DNA of 64,000 bases from an uncultured Erythrobacter sp. GTDB taxonomy: Bacteria; Pseudomonadota; Alphaproteobacteria; Sphingomonadales; Sphingomonadaceae. The stretch is from positions 558,001 through 622,000 of the forward strand of contig CANMUS010000002.1 of assembly GCA_947501215.1 (NCBI GenBank), given 5' to 3'. The position numbers and the translations under genes are program-made. Positions 19,461-29,083 of the stretch are shown here, piece after piece. Each line of letters opens with the position of its first letter. Position 1 is the first letter of the stretch. The notes beneath the pieces were generated by a model, which worked only from the letters and a program-made list of their open reading frames with translations, was not told where the DNA came from and searched no databases.

Positions 19461-20117
19461 ATGAGCAAGGAGGAGCCCGAGGGCGTCGAGGAAGTTCTCG
19501 GACAGCTCGACGACCTGACGACGAAGTCGGGCAAGGTCTGTATCAGCGACGTGCTCGACGATTTTGGCGGGCGCAGCTTCGGCCCGTTCATCATGCTGTC
19601 GGCGCTGCTCGAGCTAACTCCGGTGGGCGGTATTCCCGGCGTTCCGACCTTCCTGGCCGCCCTGATCGCGCTCGTGGCCCTGCAGCTCCTCATCGGAAAG
19701 GAGCACATATGGATGCCCGGCTTTCTCCAGAACCGGGCGGTCGAAAGCAAGAAACTGCACAAGGGCATCGCCAAGCTGCGTGGCATCGCGCACTGGCTCG
19801 ACGAACACAGCCACGGGCGGCTGAAACCGATGACGCAGGGCGTGTGGGTCAAGATCGCCGCGCTTGTGGTGATCTTGCTGTGCATGACCGTCCCGCCGCT
19901 CGAAGTCCTTCCGTTTGCCAGTAGCGGACCCATGCTGGCGATTGCCGCGATCGGCCTGGCGCTGACAGTGCGCGACGGCGTCGTCATGCTGATCGCCTTG
20001 GCGCTCGGCATCGCGGCGATCGGAGGGGGCACCTATTACTACTACGCCTCCGACGAGGAAGAGAGCAGCGGCGAGACGGCGATGACTTCCAATGTGATCG
20101 AGCATCTCTCTGCCTGA
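19461..20117 (+). CDS. ExoD family exopolysaccharide-synthesis membrane protein
   Basis: 218 residues from the ATG at 19461, preceded by GGAGAGCAGG; a TTG at 19431 is possible but less likely. The sequence matches ExoD: a cytosolic N-terminus with [30 protein letters not shown] in two pieces, then about four transmembrane helices (to residue 200), including [10 protein letters not shown] and [13 protein letters not shown]. ExoD affects exopolysaccharide production and alkali tolerance in rhizobia; the mechanism is unknown. It ends 80 bp before ftsH. Confidence 0.85.
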   Translation: MSKEEPEGVEEVLGQLDDLTTKSGKVCISDVLDDFGGRSFGPFIMLSALLELTPVGGIPGVPTFLAALIALVALQLLIGKEHIWMPGFLQNRAVESKKLHKGIAKLRGIAHWLDEHSHGRLKPMTQGVWVKIAALVVILLCMTVPPLEVLPFASSGPMLAIAAIGLALTVRDGVVMLIALALGIAAIGGGTYYYYASDEEESSGETAMTSNVIEHLSA

Positions 20118-20144
20118 GAGCGAAAATATCGCGGGCGCAGTCAA

Positions 20145-20173
20145 CTTGCCATTCACCGCAGCGATCCTACATT
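20145..20173 (+). promoter_or_regulatory. Candidate sigma-32 (heat shock) promoter of ftsH
   Basis: CTTG at 20145-20148 and CCTACATT at 20166-20173 are separated by 17 bp. This agrees with the alphaproteobacterial RpoH pattern CTTG-N17/18-CYTATNT with one mismatch. It can also be read as a weak sigma-70 box pair (TTGCCA-16-TACATT). ftsH is a classical heat-shock gene, which supports the reading. Confidence 0.45.
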
Positions 20174-20197
20174 ACCGGCGATGAAAGGATTCCGCGC

Positions 20198-22156
<1,959 letters not shown>

Positions 22157-22206
22157 TCCGCCGACAGATTGCCAGGCGTTTTTGGCATTCAGCAAACATC
22201 ATAGAA

Positions 22207-22240
22207 GGCTCCGTTCCTGATCCAGGGACGGAGCCTTTTT
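22207..22240 (+). terminator. Rho-independent terminator after ftsH
   Basis: A 12-bp stem, GGCTCCGTTCCT paired with AGGGACGGAGCC (one G-U pair), is followed by five T residues about 50 bp after the ftsH stop. It is a canonical intrinsic terminator on the plus strand. Confidence 0.85.
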
Positions 22241-22308
22241 CCATGCACACTTGCTTTGTGAAGGGCCGCGCTGATCCGCGAATATCCCTGCCGATCCCGG
22301 CCTCCCCG

Positions 22309-22334
22309 GAAACGCGAAAGGCAATTCGCGCGTT
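22309..22334 (+). promoter_or_regulatory. Candidate EcfG-type promoter (one mismatch) of the small lipoprotein gene
   Basis: GAAAC at 22309-22313 (consensus GGAAC) and CGTT at 22331-22334 are separated by 17 bp, 37 bp before the lipoprotein start. This fits the alphaproteobacterial general-stress sigma factor consensus GGAAC-N16/17-CGTT apart from one base. Confidence 0.35.
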
Positions 22335-22371
22335 ATAGGGCCAGAACACCAGGATTTATGAGGAAATCGCC

Positions 22372-22653
22372 ATGAACCGTCTCGCCATAGCCAGCCTTGC
22401 CGCCGTCGCTCTCACGGGCGTCACTGCCTGCTCCGAGCAAACCCAGCAGGATGCCGCGCGTACGGCCGATCTCGCCGAGGACGATGCGCAGGCAAACCTC
22501 GAAGTTGCCGGGGAAGCGATCGAGGAAGGGGCGATCGAAGCCTCCGACGCGGTGAGCGAGGGAGCGGCAAACTTGCACGACAATTTGGAAGCTGGCGACA
22601 CCGAGGAACCCGGACCCGCCCCGATTACCGGCGGCGAACCGGCGCGGGACTAG
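22372..22653 (+). CDS. Small acidic lipoprotein, hypothetical
   Basis: 93 residues with a lipoprotein signal peptide; the lipobox LTGVTAC puts the modified cysteine at about residue 20. The mature part is short, rich in Ala, Glu and Asp, and probably helical (repeated AxxxA patterns such as AARTADLAEDDAQANLEVAG), resembling entericidin-like or small envelope stress lipoproteins. It has no catalytic motif. It is convergent with the DUF3667 gene and the two genes share the CTAG that supplies both stop codons. Confidence 0.75.
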   Translation: MNRLAIASLAAVALTGVTACSEQTQQDAARTADLAEDDAQANLEVAGEAIEEGAIEASDAVSEGAANLHDNLEAGDTEEPGPAPITGGEPARD

Positions 22654-23729
22654 AACGCTCCCAGCAGAAGAAGCAGTTGCAGGAAAAGAACGGCGACGAT
22701 GTTGATGAACACCATGAGCACCGTCAGTCGCCAGATCGCCGATCTGCGGCGCAAGTCGTAGGCTCCGCGCAATTGCTTGTAGATATGTATCGGAGGAACG
22801 AAGGCGATCATCGTGCCGTAAAGCCATTCGGGCGCGCCGATCTTCACCAGCACCGAAATCACGATGAACAGCAGCGACATGAAGGCGATCGAATAGGTCA
22901 CGAAGATTGCGTGGTCGTATGCTCCGAAGCGTCGCTTCCAGAAGAAGAGCAGCCACACGAAGGGCACCGATAGCGGGATCAGAAGCCAGCTGAATTTGTA
23001 GCTGTTGGCCTGCAGCTTGTAGAGCATGAGGCCGGGGTTGCTGCGCCATTTTTTCACGATCCCCTGATCGATCAGATCGATACCGGTCAGGTTGATCGAC
23101 TGGCTTTGCCGGTTTCCCTCCTTGTCGCGGAAAGCATAGTTCTCGCCGGCATCAATGGCTTCGATGGCCGTGGCCAAACCGTCGATCTGGTCGTCGATCT
23201 CGGCAAGGCGCTCGGGATTGCTGTCGCCGAGTGCACCGCGTTCCTGCTCGAGGGCGGCTTTCGCCTCGACCGCCTTGGCCCGCGCGGAAAAGCCTGCCTG
23301 ATCGATATCGCTCGGCGCGGTCAGGCCGACGACCTGGAATACGGCGAACATCAGGAAGATAGAGAACAGGAACAGGGCCATCGGGCTGACGAAGCGCTTG
23401 CGTTCGCCTTCGATATAGCGCCGGGTGAGTTCGCCGGGCTTGAACGCCAGCATCGGCAAGGTCTTCCACGTTTTGCCTTCGAAATGATGCGCACCGTGCA
23501 GCAGATCGTGCATGAATGCGCCGAGCGTGCGGTGCAGATGCGCTTTTTGCCCGCAGGAGTGGCAGTGACTGCCAATCAGCTCGGTGCCGCAATTGAGGCA
23601 GGCACCTTCCGTGAAATGCCCGTCCTCCAGCTCGCGGTGTTCGGGCTGGGCCTGGCTGCTCTTGCCGACCGCTTTTGCAAACAGGCCGCCCTCTACGGCC
23701 GTGCCGAATGCGTCACCGATTTCGCTCAT
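22650..23729 (-). CDS. DUF3667 domain membrane protein
   Basis: 359 residues from the ATG preceded by GGAGGT (a GTG 15 bases upstream is an alternative). An N-terminal zinc-ribbon-like segment ACLNCGTELIGSHCHSCGQK (CxxC...CxxC at about 44-62) is followed by TLGAFMHDLLHG and the DUF3667 hallmark KTWKTLPMLAFKPGELTRRYIEGERKRF in two halves. After that come a transmembrane helix, a coiled-coil-rich soluble stretch (about 145-215) and four more helices. Function is unknown. The layout suggests an integral membrane protein with a cytosolic metal knuckle. Confidence 0.85.
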   Translation of the reverse strand: MSEIGDAFGTAVEGGLFAKAVGKSSQAQPEHRELEDGHFTEGACLNCGTELIGSHCHSCGQKAHLHRTLGAFMHDLLHGAHHFEGKTWKTLPMLAFKPGELTRRYIEGERKRFVSPMALFLFSIFLMFAVFQVVGLTAPSDIDQAGFSARAKAVEAKAALEQERGALGDSNPERLAEIDDQIDGLATAIEAIDAGENYAFRDKEGNRQSQSINLTGIDLIDQGIVKKWRSNPGLMLYKLQANSYKFSWLLIPLSVPFVWLLFFWKRRFGAYDHAIFVTYSIAFMSLLFIVISVLVKIGAPEWLYGTMIAFVPPIHIYKQLRGAYDLRRRSAIWRLTVLMVFINIVAVLFLQLLLLLGAF

Positions 23730-23790
23730 GCCCACCTCCGGCACCCGTCATAAGAAACCGCGGGCCGCAGGTCATCCCTCAACTTCAACA

Positions 23791-23815
23791 GGAACATTTT
23801 GGGAACATCGCTGTT
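23791..23815 (+). promoter_or_regulatory. Candidate EcfG-type general stress promoter of the DUF3072 gene
   Basis: GGAAC at 23791-23795 and TGTT at 23812-23815 are 16 bp apart, giving GGAAC-N17-GTT. A start site a few bases further on would leave a leader of about 20 nt carrying the AAAGGAG ribosome site. This matches the consensus used by EcfG/SigT in alphaproteobacteria. Confidence 0.55.
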
Positions 23816-23839
23816 GGTTCGGCAAAGGAGAATTCCATC

Positions 23840-24073
23840 ATGACTGCAACGAAGCCAGCCGAACGTCCCAAGACCGACCCCGTCTCCAATGCGGAGAAGG
23901 ATCCCGACAACTGGACCACCGGCGATGAACGCATGACCGGCGCGCAAGCAAGCTATCTCAAGACCCTGTGCGAAGAAGCCGGTTGCCCTGATCGCTACGA
24001 TCCCGAGTTGACCAAGGCCGACGCATCTAAGTTGATCGACGAATTGCAGGCCGAAACCGGGCGCGGGCAATAA
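23840..24073 (+). CDS. DUF3072 family small protein
   Basis: 77 residues, AAAGGAG seven to eight bases before the ATG. The sequence DNWTTGDERMTGAQASYLKTLCEEAG followed by LTKADASKLIDELQ (given here in two parts of the same run) is the DUF3072 pattern: a short helical, SAP- or LEM-like hairpin after a disordered, charged N-terminus (about 1-28). Biochemical function is unknown; relatives are often stress-inducible. The upstream EcfG-like promoter supports that here. A bidirectional terminator follows directly. Confidence 0.85.
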   Translation: MTATKPAERPKTDPVSNAEKDPDNWTTGDERMTGAQASYLKTLCEEAGCPDRYDPELTKADASKLIDELQAETGRGQ

Positions 24074-24083
24074 CCTCCAAACG

Positions 24084-24111
24084 AAAAAGGCCGCCCATGA
24101 GGCGGCCTTTT
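24084..24111. terminator. Bidirectional terminator between DUF3072 gene and rpoZ
   Basis: A perfect stem GGCCGCC/GGCGGCC (24089-24095 with 24101-24107) is flanked by A and T tracts that extend the helix and provide U-runs in both directions. It serves the convergent genes on each side. Confidence 0.85.
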
Positions 24112-24134
24112 CATTCGTACACTGTATTCTGCAA

Positions 24135-24479
24135 TCAGCCGTCGTAATCGGCACCGATCGAGGTGGAGCGGGTCGGCGCCGAAGCGGTGATGCGCAGGGC
24201 TTCGGCCGACTGGCTGAGCGAGCCGACCTCATCGATCTCGTCATCGTCGTCCGGCAGGATCTTCTGCAGATTGGTGACCGCTGCTTCCTGCAGGTCCTTC
24301 GGCTTGACCGACTGCTCGGCAATTTCGCGCAGGGCGACGACCGGGTTCTTGTCGCGATCGCGATCGATGGTCAGTTCCGCACCGCCGGAAATTTCGCGCG
24401 CGCGCTGGGCAGCCAGCAGGACGAGATCGAAACGGTTGGGGACCTTATCTACACAGTCTTCGACGGTAACGCGCGCCAT
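24135..24479 (-). CDS. rpoZ: DNA-directed RNA polymerase subunit omega
   Basis: 114 residues starting [21 protein letters not shown], the conserved omega N-terminus, then [11 protein letters not shown] and [11 protein letters not shown]. Omega helps assemble RNA polymerase around the beta-prime subunit and, in many proteobacteria, completes a ppGpp site. The tail after residue 75 is acidic and then Ser/Thr-rich, longer than in E. coli (91 residues) but usual for sphingomonads. It stands alone here; spoT is not adjacent. Confidence 0.95.
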   Translation of the reverse strand: MARVTVEDCVDKVPNRFDLVLLAAQRAREISGGAELTIDRDRDKNPVVALREIAEQSVKPKDLQEAAVTNLQKILPDDDDEIDEVGSLSQSAEALRITASAPTRSTSIGADYDG

Positions 24480-24591
24480 GGGGCACTCCGATGCAAATCA
24501 AGTGATTCCGGGAAAGAGCGCGACATAGGTGCGGCGCGGCTTTTCGTCAAGGAATTGCGCCGCGCCGCCAGCCGTTCTAGGCCGGTAGCGC

Positions 24592-25782
24592 ATGGGGAGC
24601 GATCAACACTACGCGCAGCAGGATGCGCAGGTTGTCTGGCAGGACGACGAGCCCTTCCATGTCGAAGCGCAGGGGCATAGCCTCACCATCTACCCCGCAG
24701 GCGAAGATCGGCTCCAAGCATTGGTAGAGATGATAAACGGCGCGCAAAGCTCGCTCAGGCTGTTCTACTACATGTTCGTCGACGACGAGATCGGCACCCG
24801 TGTTCGCGATGCGCTGGTCGAAGCGGCCCGGCGCGGGGTTTCGGTCACGTTGATCGTTGACGGCTTCGGCGAAGACGTGGCCGAAGATTTCTTCGATGGC
24901 TTCAAGGAAGTCGGCGGGCAATACGACCGCTTCATGGCCAAATGGTCGCGCCGCGCGCTGATCCGCAATCACCAGAAGATGGCGATCGTCGACGAAAAAG
25001 TCGCGATGATCGGCGGCTTCAATATCGAAAAGGCCTATTTCGAAGGCCCGGAAGCGAACGGCTGGCACGATCTGGGCGTGAAACTGGAAGGCCAGGCGGT
25101 CGAGCAGCTCCTTGCCTGGTGGGACGAGCTGGCCGACTGGGTGGCACAGCCGCGCGCGCAGTTTCGCTCCATCGTTAGCAAGGTCACCAAGTGGAGCCCG
25201 CCAAAAGGGCCAGTACGCCTGTTGATCGGCGGGCCGACCAAGGGCCTGTCCAGCTGGGCGCGCTGCGTTTCGGAGGATCTCGAGAAGGGCGACTGCCTCG
25301 ACATGGTGATGGCCTATTTCTCGCCCTCGAAGAAAATGCTCCGGCGGATCGGACAGACCGCTCTGCGAGGCGAGGCGCGGCTGGTGATGGCCGCCAAATC
25401 CGACAATGGCGCGACCATCGGCGCGACCCGCTCGCTTTACCATTACCTGCTCAACAAGAACGCCAAGATCTGGGAATTCCGCCCCTGCAAGCTGCACATG
25501 AAGCTGCTGGTGATCGACGATGCGGTCTATCTCGGCAGCGCCAATTTCGACATGCGCAGCCTCTATGTGAACCTGGAACTGATGCTGCGGATAGAGGACG
25601 CGGACTTCGCCGACCGCATGCGCGACTTTATCGCGCAGCATCACACCGCGTCAAAGCAGATCACTGCTAAAGAGCACCGCAAGCATTCGACGCTGTGGAA
25701 CCGCATCCGCTGGAACCTCAGCTGGTTCCTCGTCGCGGTGGTCGACTACAACGTGGCGCGCAGGCTCAATCTCGGCCTGTGA
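24592..25782 (+). CDS. Phospholipase D superfamily protein, probable cardiolipin synthase
   Basis: 396 residues with two HKD motifs: NHQKMAIVDEK (His at about 126) and LHMKLLVIDD (His at about 301), each followed by the GG/GSANFD turn. The order and spacing match bacterial ClsB-type synthases, which condense two phosphatidylglycerols or related phospholipids. There is no N-terminal membrane hairpin as in ClsA. The C-terminus (about 355-396) is basic and hydrophobic (WNRIRWNLSWFLVAVVDYNV), likely a membrane-binding segment. The stop is 3 bp from the convergent dnaB stop. Confidence 0.87.
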   Translation: MGSDQHYAQQDAQVVWQDDEPFHVEAQGHSLTIYPAGEDRLQALVEMINGAQSSLRLFYYMFVDDEIGTRVRDALVEAARRGVSVTLIVDGFGEDVAEDFFDGFKEVGGQYDRFMAKWSRRALIRNHQKMAIVDEKVAMIGGFNIEKAYFEGPEANGWHDLGVKLEGQAVEQLLAWWDELADWVAQPRAQFRSIVSKVTKWSPPKGPVRLLIGGPTKGLSSWARCVSEDLEKGDCLDMVMAYFSPSKKMLRRIGQTALRGEARLVMAAKSDNGATIGATRSLYHYLLNKNAKIWEFRPCKLHMKLLVIDDAVYLGSANFDMRSLYVNLELMLRIEDADFADRMRDFIAQHHTASKQITAKEHRKHSTLWNRIRWNLSWFLVAVVDYNVARRLNLGL

Positions 25783-25785
25783 CCT

Positions 25786-27306
25786 CTAGTCGTAATCCTC
25801 GTAATTGCGCACGTCGGGGCTACTGAACTTGGTATACTCGCTGTGGAACAGCAGCGGCACATTGCCGGTCGAGCCGTGACGTTGCTTGGCGACGATCAGC
25901 GTCGCCTTGTTGACCAGCTCCAAATGGCGAGCCTCCCATTCGGCATATTTCATGCGCACTTCCTCGGAGGAGGTTTCGTCCGGCGTGTCGGGCTTGGTGG
26001 CGTTGTGATAATATTCGGCGCGGAAAATGAACCACACCATGTCGGCATCCTGCTCGATCGAGCCGGATTCGCGCAGATCGGCGAGTTGCGGGCGCTTGTC
26101 CTCGCGCTGTTCGACCTGGCGCGATAGCTGCGACAGGGCGATCACCGGAACATGCAGCTCCTTGGCGAGCGTCTTGAGACCGCGGCTGATTTCCGAAATC
26201 TCGTTCACCCGGTTGTCGCTCGCGCGGCCCGAGCCTTGCAGTAGCTGCAGGTAATCGACCACCACAAGCCCGATATCGTGCCGGCGCTTCAGCCGACGCG
26301 CACGGGTCCGCAATGCACCGATGGTCAGTGCGGGCGTGTCGTCAATATACAGGGGAAGATCGGTCAGTTCCTGGCTGGCGAATGACAGGCGCTGGAACTC
26401 CTCGCGGCTGAGCTTGCCCGAGCGCAGCTTCTCGCTGGAAATCTCCGCCTGTTCGGCCAGGATACGTGTGGCGAGCTGGTCGGCACTCATCTCCAGGCTG
26501 AAGAAGGCCACGCCCGCGCCGGGGGAATCCGCGCGTTCGATCCCGTCGCGCTCGTCGCGCATCAGGCGTGAAGCGGCGTTGAAGGCGATATTGGTCGCGA
26601 GCGAGGTCTTGCCCATCGCCGGACGACCCGCAAGGATCACGAGGTCCGAATTGTGGAGACCGCTGGTCTTGTCGTTGATCGTGTCGAGGCCAGTGGTCTT
26701 GCCCGAGAACCTGCCGCCCGAATTCATCGCCGCCTGTACCACCTGCAATGCGCCGAACGCGGCGGTACGGAAGCTTTGCGCTTCGCTGCCGGTGCTCGCC
26801 CCTTCGGCCACGCGATAGAGATCGGCCTCGGCCTGCTCGATCTTGCGCAACGGTTCTACCTCGTCCGACGTATCGAGCGCCCCTTCGACCAGCGTGCGGC
26901 CGACGCTGACCAGTTGGCGCAGCAGTGCGAGATCGTAGATCTGGTCGGCCAGTTCGCGCGGGTGCAGCAGGCCCTGACCGTCGGCGGTAAGCTGCGCCAG
27001 ATAGGTCGTGCCGCCAAGCTGCTTGAGCGCTTCGTCGCTTTCGAAATAGGGCTTAAGCGTAACCGGCGTCGCCACCGAATTGCGGTCCAGCAGCTTGAGC
27101 ACCCGCTCGTAGATCCGCTGGTGCACCGGCTCGTGGAAATGATCGGGGACCAGCGGGGTGGTAAGTTCCTCGATTACCTTGTTGTCGATCAGCACCGCGC
27201 CGAGAAACGCAGCCTCCGCCTCGAGGTTGGCGGGCAGCTGCGTGCCCTTGTCCGCCTTGTCGGCAGTCGAATCGTCGGCGGGGAAGAGGAGATCGGTATC
27301 GGCCAT
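25786..27306 (-). CDS. dnaB: Replicative DNA helicase DnaB
   Basis: 506 residues. Hexameric 5'-3' helicase of the replication fork. The N-terminal collar (LPANLEAEAAFLGAVLIDN onward) and the RecA-like C-terminal domain are complete: Walker A GRPAMGKTS at about residue 215, then FFSLEMSADQLATR, VVVDYLQLL and the DLRESGSIEQDAD arginine/sensor region. Start MADTDLLFP was chosen; the frame continues 12 codons further upstream without support. No intein is present, although DnaB is a frequent intein host. Confidence 0.97.
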   Translation of the reverse strand: MADTDLLFPADDSTADKADKGTQLPANLEAEAAFLGAVLIDNKVIEELTTPLVPDHFHEPVHQRIYERVLKLLDRNSVATPVTLKPYFESDEALKQLGGTTYLAQLTADGQGLLHPRELADQIYDLALLRQLVSVGRTLVEGALDTSDEVEPLRKIEQAEADLYRVAEGASTGSEAQSFRTAAFGALQVVQAAMNSGGRFSGKTTGLDTINDKTSGLHNSDLVILAGRPAMGKTSLATNIAFNAASRLMRDERDGIERADSPGAGVAFFSLEMSADQLATRILAEQAEISSEKLRSGKLSREEFQRLSFASQELTDLPLYIDDTPALTIGALRTRARRLKRRHDIGLVVVDYLQLLQGSGRASDNRVNEISEISRGLKTLAKELHVPVIALSQLSRQVEQREDKRPQLADLRESGSIEQDADMVWFIFRAEYYHNATKPDTPDETSSEEVRMKYAEWEARHLELVNKATLIVAKQRHGSTGNVPLLFHSEYTKFSSPDVRNYEDYD

Positions 27307-27434
27307 CGGGTCCTGATGACGGGCTGGGCCCCCTGCTGGCAAGTTGCAATGCAGTCACTTGGGCTGTGGATATCGGGGACTATTCGCCAAGCCCTTGCCC
27401 CGGCCCGCATAAACCTGCGAAAGCGGGCGCAAGC

Positions 27435-27938
27435 ATGACCGATTCCGCTTCCACCAGTTCCGATCACCGCATCGCCAAGGTCGACCTCGACGAGGAGACG
27501 ATCATCTGGCGCAACGCCGATATCGAGCAGGAGAGGAAGATCGCGATCTTCGACCTGATCGAGGAAAACACCTTCAAGCCGCTGCGCGCAGCCGAGCGCG
27601 GGGCGAGCGGCCCCTACCACCTGCGGCTGGCGGTACGCGACGGGCGGCTGTTGATGACGATCGCTGATACGAAGGACGAGCTGCTCGAGGAACTGCTGCT
27701 CGGCCTGGCCCGCTTCCGCCGCCCGATCCGCGAATATTTCGCCATTTGCGACAGCTATTACCAGGCGATCCGTAAGGCCACGCCGGCCGAGATCGAGACG
27801 ATCGATATGGCCCGCCGAGGGGTGCACAACCGCGCGGCCGAGCTGCTGCTGGAGCGGCTGGAAGGCAAGATCGAAACCGACTTCGCCACAGCACGGCGGC
27901 TGTTCACGCTGATCTGCGTGCTGCACATCAAGGGCTGA
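27435..27938 (+). CDS. UPF0262 family protein
   Basis: 167 residues from ATG 27435. Recognised by RIAKVDLDEETIIWRNADIEQER (in two parts), AIFDLIEENTFKP and PIREYFAICDSYYQAIR, which define the alphaproteobacterial UPF0262 family (about 160 residues). The family has no known function and no catalytic motif is apparent; it is mixed alpha/beta and cytosolic. The stop is 4 bp before the GH25-like gene, so the two are probably cotranscribed. The upstream frame is open to 27366, but similarity starts only at about residue 10 of the chosen start. Confidence 0.85.
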   Translation: MTDSASTSSDHRIAKVDLDEETIIWRNADIEQERKIAIFDLIEENTFKPLRAAERGASGPYHLRLAVRDGRLLMTIADTKDELLEELLLGLARFRRPIREYFAICDSYYQAIRKATPAEIETIDMARRGVHNRAAELLLERLEGKIETDFATARRLFTLICVLHIKG

Positions 27939-27942
27939 TCGG

Positions 27943-28668
27943 GTGGCTCGCGGCAAGCGCAAACGCAAGGCGAAGCGGCAGGGACTGTCCGGCGGTGCCA
28001 AGGCGGCGCTGTTCCTGTTGTTCATCGTCGGCATCGGCTTCGCGTATTTGTGGTACGACCGGCGCGACTGGCGCCCGGACGAGGCGGAATGGCCGGATCA
28101 GGGGGCCATCATTGCCATCAGCGACGGGCCGGTCGCTTTCGACACGCTGAAGGGGTTGGGAGCCAGCTTCGCCTATCTCGAGGCCAGCGACGGCAGCGAG
28201 GGCCGCGATATCGCCTTTGGACAGAATTTCTCGCGGGCAAGGGCGGCAGGTCTCGAGGTCGGCGCCGCGCATCGCTTCGATCCTTGCGAGGTGGCGGACG
28301 GGCAATCGGCAAATTTCGTTACGATGGTGCCGCGCGATGCGAGCCTGTTGCCGCCGGCCATTCTGCTGGAACGCACGGCAGCGGACTGCCCGGAACGAGT
28401 CTCCGAAGCGGCGGTCCAGAGCGAGCTGATGACGCTGGTCAACCAGATCGAGGCGCATTCCGGCAAAGCCGCGATCCTCGCGCCGACCGAAGAATTCGAG
28501 GAAGCCTACGGCGTTTCGCGCCGCATCGACCGGCAATTGTGGCTCACCAGTAGCTGGTTCGAACCCGAATATGGCGCGCGGCCCTGGCTGATGTGGACAG
28601 CCAACCGCTGGTACAAGAGCGAGGCTGCGGATTCGCCGCTCCGCTGGGTCGTGGTGCGCCCCCTGTGA
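27943..28668 (+). CDS. Membrane-anchored GH25-like (lysozyme fold) protein with degraded catalytic motif
   Basis: 241 residues, GTG start. A basic N-terminus (KRKRKAKR) leads into one transmembrane helix (about 20-38), placing the rest in the periplasm. The fold is that of glycoside hydrolase 25: ASFAYLEASDG corresponds to the family FAYIKATEG, and LWLTSSW and PRLMW-like strands follow. GH25 muramidases need an N-terminal Asp (xVDVS) and a DxE pair. Here the first reads IIAIS and the second ILLE, so both aspartates seem lost while the glutamate is kept. It may bind rather than cut glycan. It is 4 bp after the UPF0262 gene and 10 bp before cdd. Confidence 0.7.
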   Translation: MARGKRKRKAKRQGLSGGAKAALFLLFIVGIGFAYLWYDRRDWRPDEAEWPDQGAIIAISDGPVAFDTLKGLGASFAYLEASDGSEGRDIAFGQNFSRARAAGLEVGAAHRFDPCEVADGQSANFVTMVPRDASLLPPAILLERTAADCPERVSEAAVQSELMTLVNQIEAHSGKAAILAPTEEFEEAYGVSRRIDRQLWLTSSWFEPEYGARPWLMWTANRWYKSEAADSPLRWVVVRPL

Positions 28669-28678
28669 CGAGGATGAA

Positions 28679-29083
28679 ATGACCGACGACGACCTGATCG
28701 CAGCTGCGCGCGGCGCTGCCGAGCATTCCTATTCGCCCTATTCGCAATTCGCGGTGGGAGCGGCGCTGCGCTTTGCCAACGGCAGCGTGGTGACCGGAAC
28801 CAATATCGAAAACGCCAGCTATGGCCTGGCGTTGTGCGCGGAGACGGTCGCGGTCTCGAAGGCCATGGCCGATGGGGCTCGCGGCGGGCTGGAAGCGGTC
28901 GCGGTGACCGGCCCCGGCGCCGCGCCGATTACCCCGTGCGGTCGCTGTCGCCAGGTGCTCAACGAATTGGCGCAACTGGGCGGCACCGACCCCGAGATCT
29001 TGTGCGTGGGTCCGGACAGCGTGCGTCGCGTTCGGCTGTCGCAACTGCTGCCCGACGCGTTCGGACCGGCCAGCCTGGTATGA
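28679..29083 (+). CDS. cdd: Cytidine deaminase
   Basis: 134 residues, the length of the tetrameric one-domain enzymes. Converts (deoxy)cytidine to (deoxy)uridine in pyrimidine salvage. Zinc ligands and the proton-shuttling glutamate are in CAETVA at about residue 53-58 and PCGRCRQVL at about 88-96; YSPYSQFAVGAAL and NIENASYGL are substrate-binding segments. An ATG five bases upstream runs into a stop at once, so 28679 is the start. The stop overlaps the next gene by 4 bp. Confidence 0.95.
   Translation: MTDDDLIAAARGAAEHSYSPYSQFAVGAALRFANGSVVTGTNIENASYGLALCAETVAVSKAMADGARGGLEAVAVTGPGAAPITPCGRCRQVLNELAQLGGTDPEILCVGPDSVRRVRLSQLLPDAFGPASLV

Noticed and set aside
25786-27306. Possible intein or insertion in dnaB
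   Set aside because: All helicase motifs are contiguous and length is normal for DnaB.
27360-27375. Single DnaA-box-like TGTGGATAT near the dnaB start
   Set aside because: Only one site with one mismatch; no cluster, AT-rich element or GATC grouping, so no origin is called.
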